From Metaphire vulgaris (taxonomy: Eukaryota > Annelida > Clitellata > Crassiclitellata > Megascolecidae): 64,000 bases of DNA. The notes under the pieces are model-generated. The model worked only from the letters and a program-made list of their open reading frames with translations, made no database searches and was not told the DNA's origin. Each line of letters begins with the position of its first letter. Positions within the stretch are counted from its first letter, which is position 1. The position numbers and the translations under genes were made by a program. The stretch lies in assembly GCA_018105865.1 (NCBI GenBank), contig CM030834.1, forward strand, positions 2,035,173-2,099,172, given 5' to 3'. Below are positions 33,360 through 45,566 of the stretch, piece by piece.

Positions 33360-33651
33360 CCAGGGTCGCCGAGAGGGGTGGGGGGGAATACACAGGGTCC
33401 CGGCGGTCTGGAAGGGGCCCGGGCCGATGATGAAGATGAATAATTAACAATAATAAGAGGGAAAAGGTCACGATGTCACGGTGTGCATAGAGGCCCGGCG
33501 AGTAAAAAAAGGAGGGGGGGTCGGGGCCGAGGACATCACGAACAGCGTGATAAAGAACGACAAGCAAAAAAGGTCGTCAGCAATTTTTAAGACTTGTCAG
33601 GGCCCGTCTGCCGTTCTGCACAGGGGCCCGGAATTTCTCTCGGCGGGCCTG
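33360..33651. mobile_element. hAT-like MITE, CAGG(G/C)(T/C)CGCCGAGAG ends
   Basis: The left end is CAGGGTCGCCGAGAGG and the right end is CTCTCGGCGGGCCTG. The interior has ACGACAAGCAAAAAAGGTCG and GTCAGGGCCCGT. A related element starts at 57885. Confidence 0.7.
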
Positions 33652-33867
33652 CGCATGTTATCTAATCTAATCAACGGCGCCATTATATCGATGAGTTGGA
33701 CATCGCTACCATCCTTTCTTCAGACAAAATGATGGGGGTTTTTTAGTGATGATAAAACTGGTAATGAAGATGACGAAGAAGTTGATGATGATGATAATCA
33801 TAGACGGATTTTATTAAAGGCTAGGGTAGGCTAGAGCCTACACAACTAATCCCACCAAAACAATGGA

Positions 33868-33869
<2 letters not shown>

Positions 33870-33916
<47 letters not shown>

Positions 33917-33942
33917 GGCTGAGAGAGAGAGAGAGAGAGAGA
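33870..33942. repeat. (AT)n-(GA)n microsatellite
   Basis: AT run followed by a short bridge and a GA run. Confidence 0.93.
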
Positions 33943-34197
33943 CGTCATTTCACTGTTTTTCAGGGGCAAAACACTTTCGACCTGACAAGTTACAAGTTTG
34001 CGAAAAAGCTGACGACCTTTTTTTTGCTTGTCAGCCAATTTTCACGGTTAGTTAAAGTAGTTACTTCAAATTACTCGACATCATCAAGCACTCCTTTAGG
34101 GCGTGTAAAATCTAAATAACACAAACATTGGCAAAAAAAATTTTCCCTCAAAATCAGGGGGGCAAATACCCCTCTGCCCCCCCCCCAATGACGTCCC

Positions 34198-34198
<1 letters not shown>

Positions 34199-34262
<64 letters not shown>
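34199..34262. repeat. (GA)n microsatellite
   Basis: About 31 uninterrupted GA units. Confidence 0.95.
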
Positions 34263-34263
<1 letters not shown>

Positions 34264-34749
34264 CTTACGTTTGTCCATTTCCTCCTCCTCCAAGTGTCTG
34301 ATGATCTGCAATTAGAATAGGAACGAAAAGCCGACCGACGACGGACAAATCTTAACAGCCATGGACGCACGTTGTCGGCATCGGAGGAGGAATTACACTC
34401 TCTCTCTCTCTCTGCGTTGATATCGATCCGTCTGCAGCAGCAGCAGCAGAGGCTATACTCGGGACGCTCTTGGGGAAGACCCTCTGTCCGTTTTAGACAC
34501 GGCGGTCAATGCGAACTTTATGGTAAAGAGAGCTGGCAGTTGAAGCCAATTTTCCGCCATCTGTTTTGCCTGTGAGGGATTTTAGAGAGGAAAAATACAA
34601 GGATGATCTTTTTTGTTTGTCAAGACTTTTTGGAAGACGAAAATAAGGAGGGGGGGTCGGCCCGTTGTTATGTCATATTTTAGGGGGTCTGACGTTTTAT
34701 TGAGTCGCGTTGCGTAGAGGGGGATCAAAAAGTGCTAAAATCGCGTTAC

Positions 34750-34972
34750 GTAAATTATGGACGACCCCCAACGGCTGAATGAGGGCGATTGCCAGCCTTT
34801 CCCTTGCCGCCTTTCCTTCCACCCAGTAAACATCCGATGTACTCATTCACAGCTAAGTAGACTGGGGGCGCTTGGGGACAGAACAACAGAAAAGTTTCTG
34901 CCACGGCCGGGAGTTGAACCATAGAGTGGGAGACCAGTGCGCTAACCACTGTTCCACTGCGCACCACAAGAT
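34750..34972 (-). repeat. tRNA-derived SINE-like element
   Basis: On the minus strand it begins GTGCGCAGTGGAACAGTGGT with a GGTTCAACTCCC B box, followed by a unique body (CAAGCGCCCCCAGTCTACTT). It differs from the SINE at 17884. Confidence 0.65.
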
Positions 34973-35014
34973 GATAAACATTCTACTGTTAAAGATGCCA
35001 AGCATGAGTTAATA

Positions 35015-35481
35015 CAGAGGTGTCCAACTTAAATCAGATGGCGGGCCGCATTGGACCACAAGCCCAACCTCGCGGGCCGCACATGATTACAAGTACCGAT
35101 AATACCTTGCAGTAGCGTCATTTCTCACTTTTCTTGGGGGCGAGATTAGGCCTATCGCCGAGATAATTTTTTGGCCAATTTTGGCAAAATTTTTGCAAAT
35201 TATGGGCAATTTTTGGCAAATTTAAACAAATGTTTGGCAATGTTGGCAAATTTGGGACCAATTTTGGCAAATTTGAAATTTTTTGACATTTTTGGCAAAT
35301 TTTGTACATTTTCGGCAATTTTTTGAACATTTTACATTTATTAAATAAAACATAGTCCTAAAATAAAGATAATAACCGGTCCTATAGCTAAAATTGTAAT
35401 TTTTCCAAACTCGTTGGCGGGCCGGATGAAACTGTCCCGCGGGCCGGATCCGGCCCGCGGGCCGCCAGTTGGACAACCCTG
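35015..35481. mobile_element. hAT-type MITE, GTCCAACT / GCGGGCCGC ends
   Basis: The ends are CAGAGGTGTCCAACTTAAAT and the complement of CAGGGTTGTCCAACTGGCGG, each followed by GCGGGCC runs. There is a perfect 8-bp target duplication AGTTAATA (35007-35014 and 35482-35489). The interior is a low-complexity TTTTTGGCAAA run. Confidence 0.92.
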
Positions 35482-35522
35482 AGTTAATAATTAAGGAACT
35501 TCTGTAGCGCCAGTTTAGGTAA

Positions 35523-35625
35523 TGCAAAAACAATAGCAACAGAAAATAAATGGCTTAGAAGAATACTAAAAATTGGATACAAAGAACATATAACAAATGA
35601 AGAAGTTACGAGAGAGAACACTGCA
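35523..35625 (+). mobile_element. Short LINE reverse-transcriptase tail fragment
   Basis: The frame reads NAKTIATENKWLRRILKIGY, then KEHITNEEV, matching W(F/L)RRILKI.....ITNEEV of the LINE at 11024-11540. Close after it, from 35629, CAGTGTTTTATCCAGGCC looks like a hAT end without a visible partner. Confidence 0.7.
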
Positions 35626-36463
35626 ACCAGTGTTTTATCCAGGCCTGTTAAGGAAGGCTACAACAGAGAACTTAGGGGAAGGTATAGGTTGGACCGCCCA
35701 CTTTTTATCTAAGTTTGCGCTAATGCCTTTAACGAAATTTTATTTTTGCAGTGTTTCATATCTTTTCCGCGACTCGACCAAAAAGTTTGTGAGACGCCCT
35801 GCATCGACCTATCCAGGTAAATTAGCGCTATAAAACGGCGAATTTTGTTTTCCACAATTCATCACTGTAAGTCTGTAACTTCCGTTTTGAAAACGTTGAT
35901 TTTTCTGATTTATGATTTCTCGTGATTTGTTCTTAAAAAACATCTTTGCGAATTTTTCCTGGATTAGATTTTATATCCGTTGTTTTAAAATAAATCGACT
36001 GATTTTATATTGACTTAAGGTTGACGACTCCTTGATGAATGCTTTACTTTATGCCTTAGATTCCACTAGTATGTTGCTGATAGTGTTGTAATGTAAACGA
36101 ATATTTGTATAGCGCCTTTTGTGAAGAATCACTCAAGCGCTCCCGCTGCGATTACTGCAATTTGGTAAAGCGATGAGTTTTAAAACGGGTAAAAGTGCAT
36201 TTTATCGTTCTAAGTTATTTTCTCTTACAAGTGCATTTTATCGTTCTAAATTATTTAAGTAACTGTGAAGTGTATTTTGGCTTTCTATATTACGTTAGAA
36301 AATTGCCCCTACAAAATTGCATGCAAATTTTAACTTTCATTTCTGCTAGAACAATTTTGTTTTTATATTACTCCTGTAATAATACTCCTATATTGTGTCG
36401 ACGCTTGATTGACAGCAACACTCTGATCTGTTTACAACTTATGTCTGTTGCAGTTGGCAAAGA

Positions 36464-36730
36464 GGTAATATCCAAGCTAAGACAAACAAGAACCAGAACA
36501 AAAACGGGAAGAGAACAACACCACCGAAAGTAATCCGATACTAACTCTTGTCATAAAATTGGAGTTTTCTATTAAGGCATAGATTTTATTTTCTGACTTA
36601 AGGCATAGGATTTTATTTGTGAGCGGATGGACTTATACACTGTTTGCGCTGATCTATACTTTGTTTACGTTAGAAAAACTCTGTTCCAGTTCTTGTTCAG
36701 GTTCTTGTTTGTCTTAGCTTGGATATAACC
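36464..36730. repeat. Inverted repeat with 31-bp arms
   Basis: The left arm 36464-36494 and right arm 36700-36730 are reverse complements with about one mismatch (core TCCAAGCTAAGACAAACAAG). The 205-bp loop has no gene. No target duplication or known terminal motif is visible. Confidence 0.8.
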
Positions 36731-36866
36731 AGCTTGGATATAACCGCAAAAACCAAGCTCTTCAGTTTTTGCTATCATCTGAGACTGGCGAGATAGATCA
36801 CAGCGGCAGTTGTTTTTCCATTGTGCGTCAGAATAGTTGAAATTACTATGTATCTCAATTTAATTA

Positions 36867-37329
36867 CCGTATTATCTTCATGTATAAGACACACTTTTTT
36901 CCCTAAAAAATTGGTGCAAAGTGTAGGTGCGTATTATACATAAGAATCAATTTTATGTACATGCAATTTTATGTACATAAACATACATAACATGCGCATT
37001 ATCGAGCTTTTTACCTAGGCGGTCAACAGTGGATGAACTTTGTAGGCCTATATACTTCAATTTCCAAACAGAATTTGAAAGAAAATGTGACTGTCTAGGT
37101 AATGCAATAGAGATTTTGACAAATATTGTTAAACAATTGACGTAGGACAACTGCTGGTGGGGGAACTTTGTCTACATTTGCAATTCTAAGTAGGTTACTG
37201 AATAGAGATTCCCAAGTGAAATTTTTGGTGCATATTATACATAGGTATTAAAATTTTTACATTATGATAACTCTAGAAACTAAGGGTGCGTATTATACAC
37301 AGGTGCGTATTATACCCAAGATAATATGG
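36867..37329. mobile_element. DNA transposon remnant, CCGTATTATCTT ends
   Basis: The ends are CCGTATTATCTTCATGTATA and TATACCCAAGATAATATGG. TA flanks both sides. Several GTGCGTATTATAC-type words lie near each end as subterminal repeats. It lies about 900 bp upstream of RBM17. Confidence 0.75.
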
Positions 37330-38221
37330 TAACTGGGTAATTCAATAATGGCAGTGCGTTCAAGGGCAAATCGAACAGTGTTTTTTTAACATTTCATTTA
37401 ACATTTCAGAACTTTTTCTTTCGCAATGTTATGTATAATTTTGACGTTATTGTGTTTCTGAACTATTTTGCAGCTTTTTCTTGTCCAGACATCGTCATTA
37501 TTTTTCCCTTTACACTTGTAACTTAAACATTGAGCAGAATAATACTTTAGGTAGAATCATATCCAAGACTCCCAGATTTGAACATACATCCCTAGTTAGA
37601 CAGTCAGTCTGTGGTTTCCTATCAAACACCATATATTTAATTATGAAATATATCTGTCTGTATAACCATATTATGCAATAAATGAACCCAATTATCTTAA
37701 AGACTTGGCTTGTACCTCTACCCCATACTAGTCTATCCACCATATTCTCAGCAGGACCTTCATTTGTTGTTTCTCATTTTCATAGTCATTGGTACTAGTT
37801 GTTTCTCAGTATGTGGCCTCTGGCTCTGGAATTCATAACCAGCATCATTTGGTAAAACCAGCTCATTATCATCTTTTCAATCTAGTCTCAAGATATACCT
37901 GTTTAGCTTGGTCCATACCCTCAAGCTGATCTTTCCAGCTTGACCTGGTTCTAATTCGAATTCCATTTGGTACACCATCGGCTGATGCCCTAGGCATTAT
38001 GTTAGGGGCTCCATAGAAGTTTATTGATTGTTTGAATGAGTGATTGATTGAACCAAAGGTCAATCTAATCAACTTCTGTGGCATATCTTCATCTGATCCT
38101 AATCATAAAGTCCAAATCCAGATGTCAGAACAGCTGGATGACAGTCTGTGCCTTGCCTTTTATTGTTTCTGATAAAGCTGTTGTTATTGTACAGATTGTA
38201 AGAACTGCAGATATTGGGATA

Positions 38222-38291
38222 ATGTCGCTTTATGATGGATTGGATATTGATACAAAATCGACAATTGGGCACTCTAATAAAAGTGATGTCG
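38222..38291 (+). CDS. RBM17: RBM17 exon 1 (coding start)
   Basis: ATG TCG CTT TAT GAT begins MSLYDGLDIDTKS, matching the conserved MSLYDDLG start of SPF45. It ends in phase 1 before donor GTACGT. The acceptor-like TTGTACAG 28 bp upstream suggests that the 5' UTR is spliced. Confidence 0.9.
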
Positions 38292-39568
38292 GTACGTTTT
38301 CTGTTTGTTTTTCTTGTTTGAGTCTACCAATGTTTGAATTTCTTTTGCACTGAGTTTGATCTTTAGCTGTTTGTGCCATAATTTGACTTCTAAAAATTGC
38401 TCAGTTATCCTTCTATCAAAAAATTTCAATTTAAGCTTTGACATAGAAGTTTTTTCTATCCTGTTTTTTTTTTGTCAAGAATTCAGGGAGATTCTTGAAA
38501 ACCTTAACTAAATATATAGCTTGATTTTTCATGTAAAGCTGGTTGGGGCTCGAGCCTGAAGTTACTGGAAACGCAAAAGGTGTTGCAAGAAAAGAAAATG
38601 TTGCTTCAGAACGTAAAGGTGAGCAGAAGTTGAAAATATTTTCAGTTACGGCGTGCCACAGGATGGCATTCTTGTTTAAATTCTTCATTCTTGATCAGTG
38701 ATTGTGAGGCTGAGTGACTTTATTTTTGGTTATGTATCACAAATCCTGATAATGTCCCTTCATACACAAGTGTACGACTGTACGTACTCCGCTTAGCTGC
38801 AAATCATTTACCAGTAATGTCCGTAATGCTCAAAGACAAACCTCGGATGCCGTTTTTCTCTCTCCGTAGACTTCAATGTTAAATGTATTTGTTGAGAGGT
38901 TCAGGGCTCCATTGTTTCCATTCCTCTCTGTTACTTGCCTCTTCATTTGATTTCTGCATTGGGTGTTGTGAGGCTGTGCATCTGTTTTTATTATCCCGTC
39001 CAGTGGTTCTCAAACTGGCTTCCAAGGCATTTACATGTAGGATTACGCTCATACCAACATTTTTATCAGTCTCTTCCAGTTTCATTAATTTAACTTAAAT
39101 TTTTGGCAATTGAAGGTTTTTGCAGATGCTGTTTCATAAGAGGATTTGGTTTGCTACTGTTCTAGTGATTTCTGTTTAATTTCAGAAGGTTATTTTAAAT
39201 CAGCATTTGGATCTTAACCCTTAAGCCCCCGTTACCGAGTATGCTCGGCTAGACTGCATAGTAACAAAGTATCTGGTGGTATAAGGGTTAAGTATTGCCT
39301 ACAGGTTGAAGCATTGCTATTGGTGTCGTTGTTCTATTGTAGAAAAAGCCAACGACAACTTTGCTGGCTCCGGTTATCGATTTAAAAGGTCGTAAAAATG
39401 ACTCTGAGTCATTTGGGATGCGTAGGTTCAACCAGGCAACTGGAAAGGTCAGTTGTTGCCACTTCAGATTTTATGTTCATGATGAGAAAGCCATTTTAGG
39501 TTTTTAGTAGTTTAGGTTTTCATTGTGGTTTTCACTCAGGCTAATTTAGCCTCCTGAACCACTTTAGA

Positions 39569-39601
<33 letters not shown>

Positions 39602-39603
39602 CA

Positions 39604-39641
<38 letters not shown>

Positions 39642-41506
39642 TATTATATTTTTTGTTCCTGTTTTGTCCTGGTTATTGTCATTTATTGTACATATAGCCA
39701 ATGTGTTTAATTTTTTTGTGAACCATGCGTTACTTGCTTTTGACATGCAATGTATATGGATGACAAGGTGTGTTTTAAGCAGAAAACATAACAATTACTG
39801 TAAAATCTTGTTAGTGTGGACTTGGATAACAGACCTTTGGTTAAAACAGGGATCTTTTCTTCAAATTGCCTAGACTCAAATAGGATTTTGAACTCAGTGA
39901 GCATGGAATCTGAAACTCTGCATTAATGATGTTTTACTGTATTGAGTTTTATTAGTATCTGAGTTTTTTCATGTTGAATGTAATTTCTAAATGTGTTCTT
40001 TTTGACACAATGTTATTTACTCTGTTTATTCCAGTTTGAGACAATATGCGTATGTTTTTTTCTGTGTTTTATTTTCCATTTCAAGATGGAGTGGACGACA
40101 GTCATCGGATCTCCGTTCATCGGAGCTGACGCTTCGTTATCCTTTCTCGGGATCACCGATGAATACGATCCGCTGAGACCAAACGATTACGAAACTTACG
40201 TAAAATTACGTAAGGAAGAAAGACAAAGAGAGAAAGATGAGGAGAGGAGGGCGGAAGATAAGGACAGGTGATTTTTTCAAGGAGAATTTGTTGTTTAAGT
40301 GATGTTACAAAGGCAAAATGTTTATACAAAGATAAGAACAGTTATTGAGTCTGTGAGAAGGCCCTTGGCAATACATATCAGAGCTGAGTTCTTTGTGTAT
40401 GTGACCGGAGTTCTGAAGAAAGATTTTTTTAAAGTCAAAGGTCAAATCTGATTATCTTTTAAAGGCAAAAAGAATGGTCACCCATCCAGGTACCATGACA
40501 TGCTCATTACTGCTTAACTTGGCAAGTTTGCAGATTTGTTATTAGATGGTTGAAGAAAACTAAGCATTGAAATATCTTCAATCTGATCAAAATTAGTGAT
40601 ATTACCAAATAAGCATGATGAATAACACAAGAAGCTTTTCAACAATTGGATGTGTATATAGAAGTTGGGTCTTAGAAATGAATAATGAGTCCATAGATGG
40701 TGATGAGGAGGGGAAGAGGATGGTGGTGGTGGCAGCAGTGGGAGTGGTAGTACCATGACTGTAAATGTCTTATTTTAGTATTTTATAACATCCGATTCCA
40801 CACTGGTTAACCCTTTCACCCCGTGTGACCGATATTTCGGCTACATGCGGGCCACCATGGTCAAAGGGTTAGGAAAACCCGGATTTGTCTAGATCCTTGA
40901 TTTCAGCAAAGTTAACCGAACGTTTTTTTTATCTTACCTATTGTTTAATTGTATGTGGCTAAATTTGCGGACAAAACATGGCTGCAAATGATTAATTTTT
41001 GGAATCTTGCCAGGCGGAGTAGGCATGGAGACGACCGTGACTACCGCAGTGAACGGAACGACCGAAGGCGCGACAACGCGATGACTCGTCGCACAGACGA
41101 AGTCGTAGCTCCAGTTGGAAAAACTCCGACGACGAACCATATTCGTATGCAGAATACAGTAGTACTCCGTTATAGCATGCTTAGCGGGTCTGTAGAATTG
41201 AGTCAGTTTTATCCGAATTACGTTTTATCCAATACCATATATCCAAAATGGTGGTTTAGCTTGACGAATGTTGACAAGCGAAATGCTTTCGTGCTTGGCA
41301 GACGCAGACGGGATCGAGAAGAAGAGGGAGAATTTGAACGGAGACGGAGAAAACGGGCGGAAGAAGATGAAGAAGAGGAGGACGATCACAGGAGACGACG
41401 TTGGTTCCGATATAAAAAATCCTCCTGTTTCGTTGATATTTTGACGACTTCTGCATTTTTGATTTCAAACCAAACTTTTGCTCAATTTTGCCAAGTAACT
41501 GTTGAG

Positions 41507-41557
<51 letters not shown>

Positions 41558-44500
41558 CGACAATTTATATAGCACAGTAACATAACTGGATCTAAAGTCA
41601 AGAGCGTTTTACAAAGGTTATTAGTTATATAGGTTTCAATACATTGTTATCGTTTATGGTATTTGTGGCCAGCGCCTTGGCAGTAAGTATTTTCTGTAAT
41701 GGAAATTATTTTGGATATCTTCAAACCTTGTTTATCACGTTTGCAGCCGCTGCACCTAAAGCTGCCATTGCTCCCCCGCCATCGCTTATGGACTTGGACG
41801 TAAAACCTACAGAAGATTTCCAAGGTAGTGGGAGTACATTTCTCTGTCTTTCTTTGTGCACTGGCTTACTTACTTTGTCTACAGGTGGAGCAGTCCGGCA
41901 TTGTGGTCAGCCATGATATTAATTGGGTATATCGTGTGTTGACCTGGTTTCCTTCAGAATTTGGGAAACATAAGAAATTTTGAAAGGCATTAAGGTACAC
42001 ATAAATCCAGACTCAATTTTATTTTTACAATTTCTATTTAATGAAGTTATGATGTATTAATTGTTTTATTCTTGAACATGCAAGCAGTGTTTTATCCAGA
42101 CTCCAAGCCTTTGGGGGGGATTGAGGCTTCGGATGGGGGGATCGACTTGGTTGGAGGGGAAAAGACACAGTTCAATGCAAAATTTGTGTAAGAGCTGGGA
42201 TTTTTGGGGGGGATTTTGAGGTTTTGGGGGAAAACCTCCCCTCCTAACAGGCTGTATAAAACACTTCATGCAAGTACAGATTTGTCTATATTCTCTCGAA
42301 CATCTGTTTTGCAATGCCAATGGTTAGGCAACAGGACAGATACTTATTTTGGTAGAAATTCTGAATAACAGATCATGTCTTTTATATTCATTTTATCTGT
42401 ATCGTGTTGTCAATACTATTTCAGTATTCTATTTTATTGCCAATTTCTAAACGAGTAGCTACTTTATAACAGAAGTAAGTAAGATGTCATTTGTCACTTC
42501 ATCTGCATTTCAGGTCCTGGTATTGACAAAACAGACAGTGACTTGGGTGCCAAGTTTGGATTGGGGTAAGATAATTTGTGGCAGTTCAAATCTCTTACCA
42601 TGAAATGGTTTATCTCTATGTAAAGATTTTACTTTACTCTTCTAGCTATTGGGTCAGAAAGTTGGCAGAGAGGTAACTTGCCAGAGAGGCATGCTGATAG
42701 ATCAGGATCAAGTCTCGCTGGAGCCTTAAGGTCAACTCGGCCTTACTCACTAGAGTACGGTGGTAAAAATGAAGAGCAGTGCTGGGCTGAGAGGTAAAAC
42801 GTGGGTCTGGGGAAAGTAATGGCAACCTACCCCAGATTAATGGCTCATACCACCTGCGTTGCTGATTGCCTAGGCCGGAGATAGGCACCAGAACCCAATA
42901 CTCGGACTCTAGTACGGGACCTACCTTTACCTTCTATCTACTGGACTAAGTTATTTCTGTATATTTTAAAAATGGGTGATATTTTCGTGGTGAAACTTTG
43001 TGGAAACGGTTGAATTGATGTTCATTTATAGCTGAAGCTAAAATTGTAGTTGACATCTGAAGAAGCGATAAGAATAGATGTCCATTATCTACTGTTATGC
43101 CTACTGTGATATTAAATGGTTTTGAAATCCTTAATCATAAGTTTTGCCCTGATGTTATTGTTCATGCCAGTTTATTGCATGGAAATATACAGTAGAACTT
43201 TAGTTATAACGGACTCGGTTATGGCATATGCTTGGTTATAACGTATTGCACTGTATTGTCCTGTGTTATGTGTTACTGTATTGGATGGCATTGGATATAA
43301 CGTACCTCGGATATAACAAACTAAATTTTGCAGACCCGTTAAGTACGTTATAACGAAGTCCTACTGAAGATGTCTGTTACTGTTTGGTTTTTTTTTTTTG
43401 TTGCTTCAGTGGATCAGTTGCTTCAAAGATAATGGCAAGAATGGGCTATAGGGAAGGACAGGGCCTTGGCCGCGAGGGCCAGGGAATGTCTACTGCACTT
43501 CAGGTGGAAAAAATGGGAAAACGCGGAGGAAAAATCATCCATGAAAAGGACCTCCAGAAAGGTGACCTTTGCTTTATTTTATGTTGGCATTAACTAAATT
43601 AGAAGTGACAGAAAAATAAATTCATGTATAATAATTATAATAATAGCAGAAATAGAAATAAAACTAGTGAAATCGTGTTACTAGTACAGTAGAACTTTGA
43701 TATAACGGACTCGGTTATAACGTATACTTGGTTATAAAATAACGCAATGTACGGCCCCATGTTAATCTCTACCATATTGGATATAGCATACCTGAGATAT
43801 ATTGTATTAAAATTTACAGGTCCACCAAATACACAATATAATAATAACCAAGTTCTACTGTAGTAGGGTTGTCCTTGGGAGTTCTCCTGTTGTCAATTGT
43901 ATTGGCATTGTCATTCCTAACAACAGTTGACCTTGTCTTTTGTCATTCATGACCTGTCACCTTGGCCTGTTGCTCTATACCTGAGACCTTCATGTTTTTT
44001 GTCATGACTGCTGAAAATACATGAAAATTTGTGAAATAAGTCCAATATTGAAGATGTGGGAAAGGCAACTTTTACAAAGTTGTTATGTCCTGCACAATAT
44101 TCCCAGACTAATGGTAATTATCTCTGTTGTTTGCTTGCTTTTTCCAACTGCAGCGGCCGCCCAAGAGGCATTAGCGTCCCCAAAAGTTGAGCCTAGCAAC
44201 GCCAACTTGCTTCGTAATCCTTCCAAAGTGATCATCTTGAGAGTGAGTTTTGGCCTGTATTATGCTGTGACTTGTTATTCATTTTATTATTTTTATTATT
44301 GTAATTGTTGTTGTTGTTATTGTTGTTGTTCTTGAGAATATTTATAGCCCAGTGGGCATAACTATCAATCAATTAAGTCCTTTATTTCTTACTCATCATT
44401 AAGAGTAAACAATAGATTAAGTCAGTAATACTACAGGATAATTCAAACATGCCTCATTTTTTCTGAATTAATTAATAGAAATAAGTAATAAAGCATATGC

Positions 44501-45498
44501 AGTCCAGATATATCAATTTATAGATAAGTCACATCAGTATTAATAATATATGGCATGAGCATATATATCATAGGTTATTTATTATCAGGTTGGCTGTATT
44601 ACAGGGTGGGAGTAGAAAAAAGTTAGCCTGAAGGGGAAAATGAGCTAAACCCAAAGTCAAGGGTACTTTACTAAATATTACTTAGATACACATGGTTTTA
44701 AACTGATTAAAACGATAATTAGAATAGAACTTCATTTTAACGGACTCGGTTATTATGTACGCACAGTTATAAAGTACCTCAATGTACTACTGTCCTGTGT
44801 GAACCGGTACCATATTAGATGTTATTTGATATAATGTACTGTGGATTTGTGTTAGCAAAGAGGGTCCAGGTACCAAAATTCATTGGTCGTAATTTATTTT
44901 ATGATCCTGTTTTGATGACTTGGGTCTAAATTGCTGGTTTCACTCAGATAATTTTTAAGCCTTTAAAAATTAAAATGCAACCATCAGAGACATTCATCTG
45001 GATAATGGTCACAAATGCTGTGGCATTAGGCATGTTAGGCTATTGCAGAAAATACTTAATTATTTAACTGACCTACAGTGATGGCTGGTTCAGTTTGTAG
45101 ATATTTTGTAGGGTTTTACAGAATTGAAATTGCTTCTCGTGTGTTTTGTTGAACAGAACATGGTCGGACCAGGCGAGGTCGACCAGGACCTCGAAGGAGA
45201 AACTGCTGATGAATGTGCTAAATATGGAAAAGTCATAAAATGTGTGATATTCGAAGTAGGTTTCTGCAGTTATTGGTACTGATCATTTTTATGTTTGTCT
45301 AATTTCCATTTATCTGATCTCATTTTCTATGAGATATTGTCCATTTAATTTTATGGGAGTAACAGAAATGTAAAACATATAATTGTGATTTAAAAGTTAG
45401 TAAAAGTTTGAAGTGGTAATTTAGTTGATAATAGAGGGTGTTGCCCCAAACATAATGGTTTTCACAAAGGCTAATGCCTCCTAAACCACTTGAAATCA

Positions 45499-45566
<68 letters not shown>

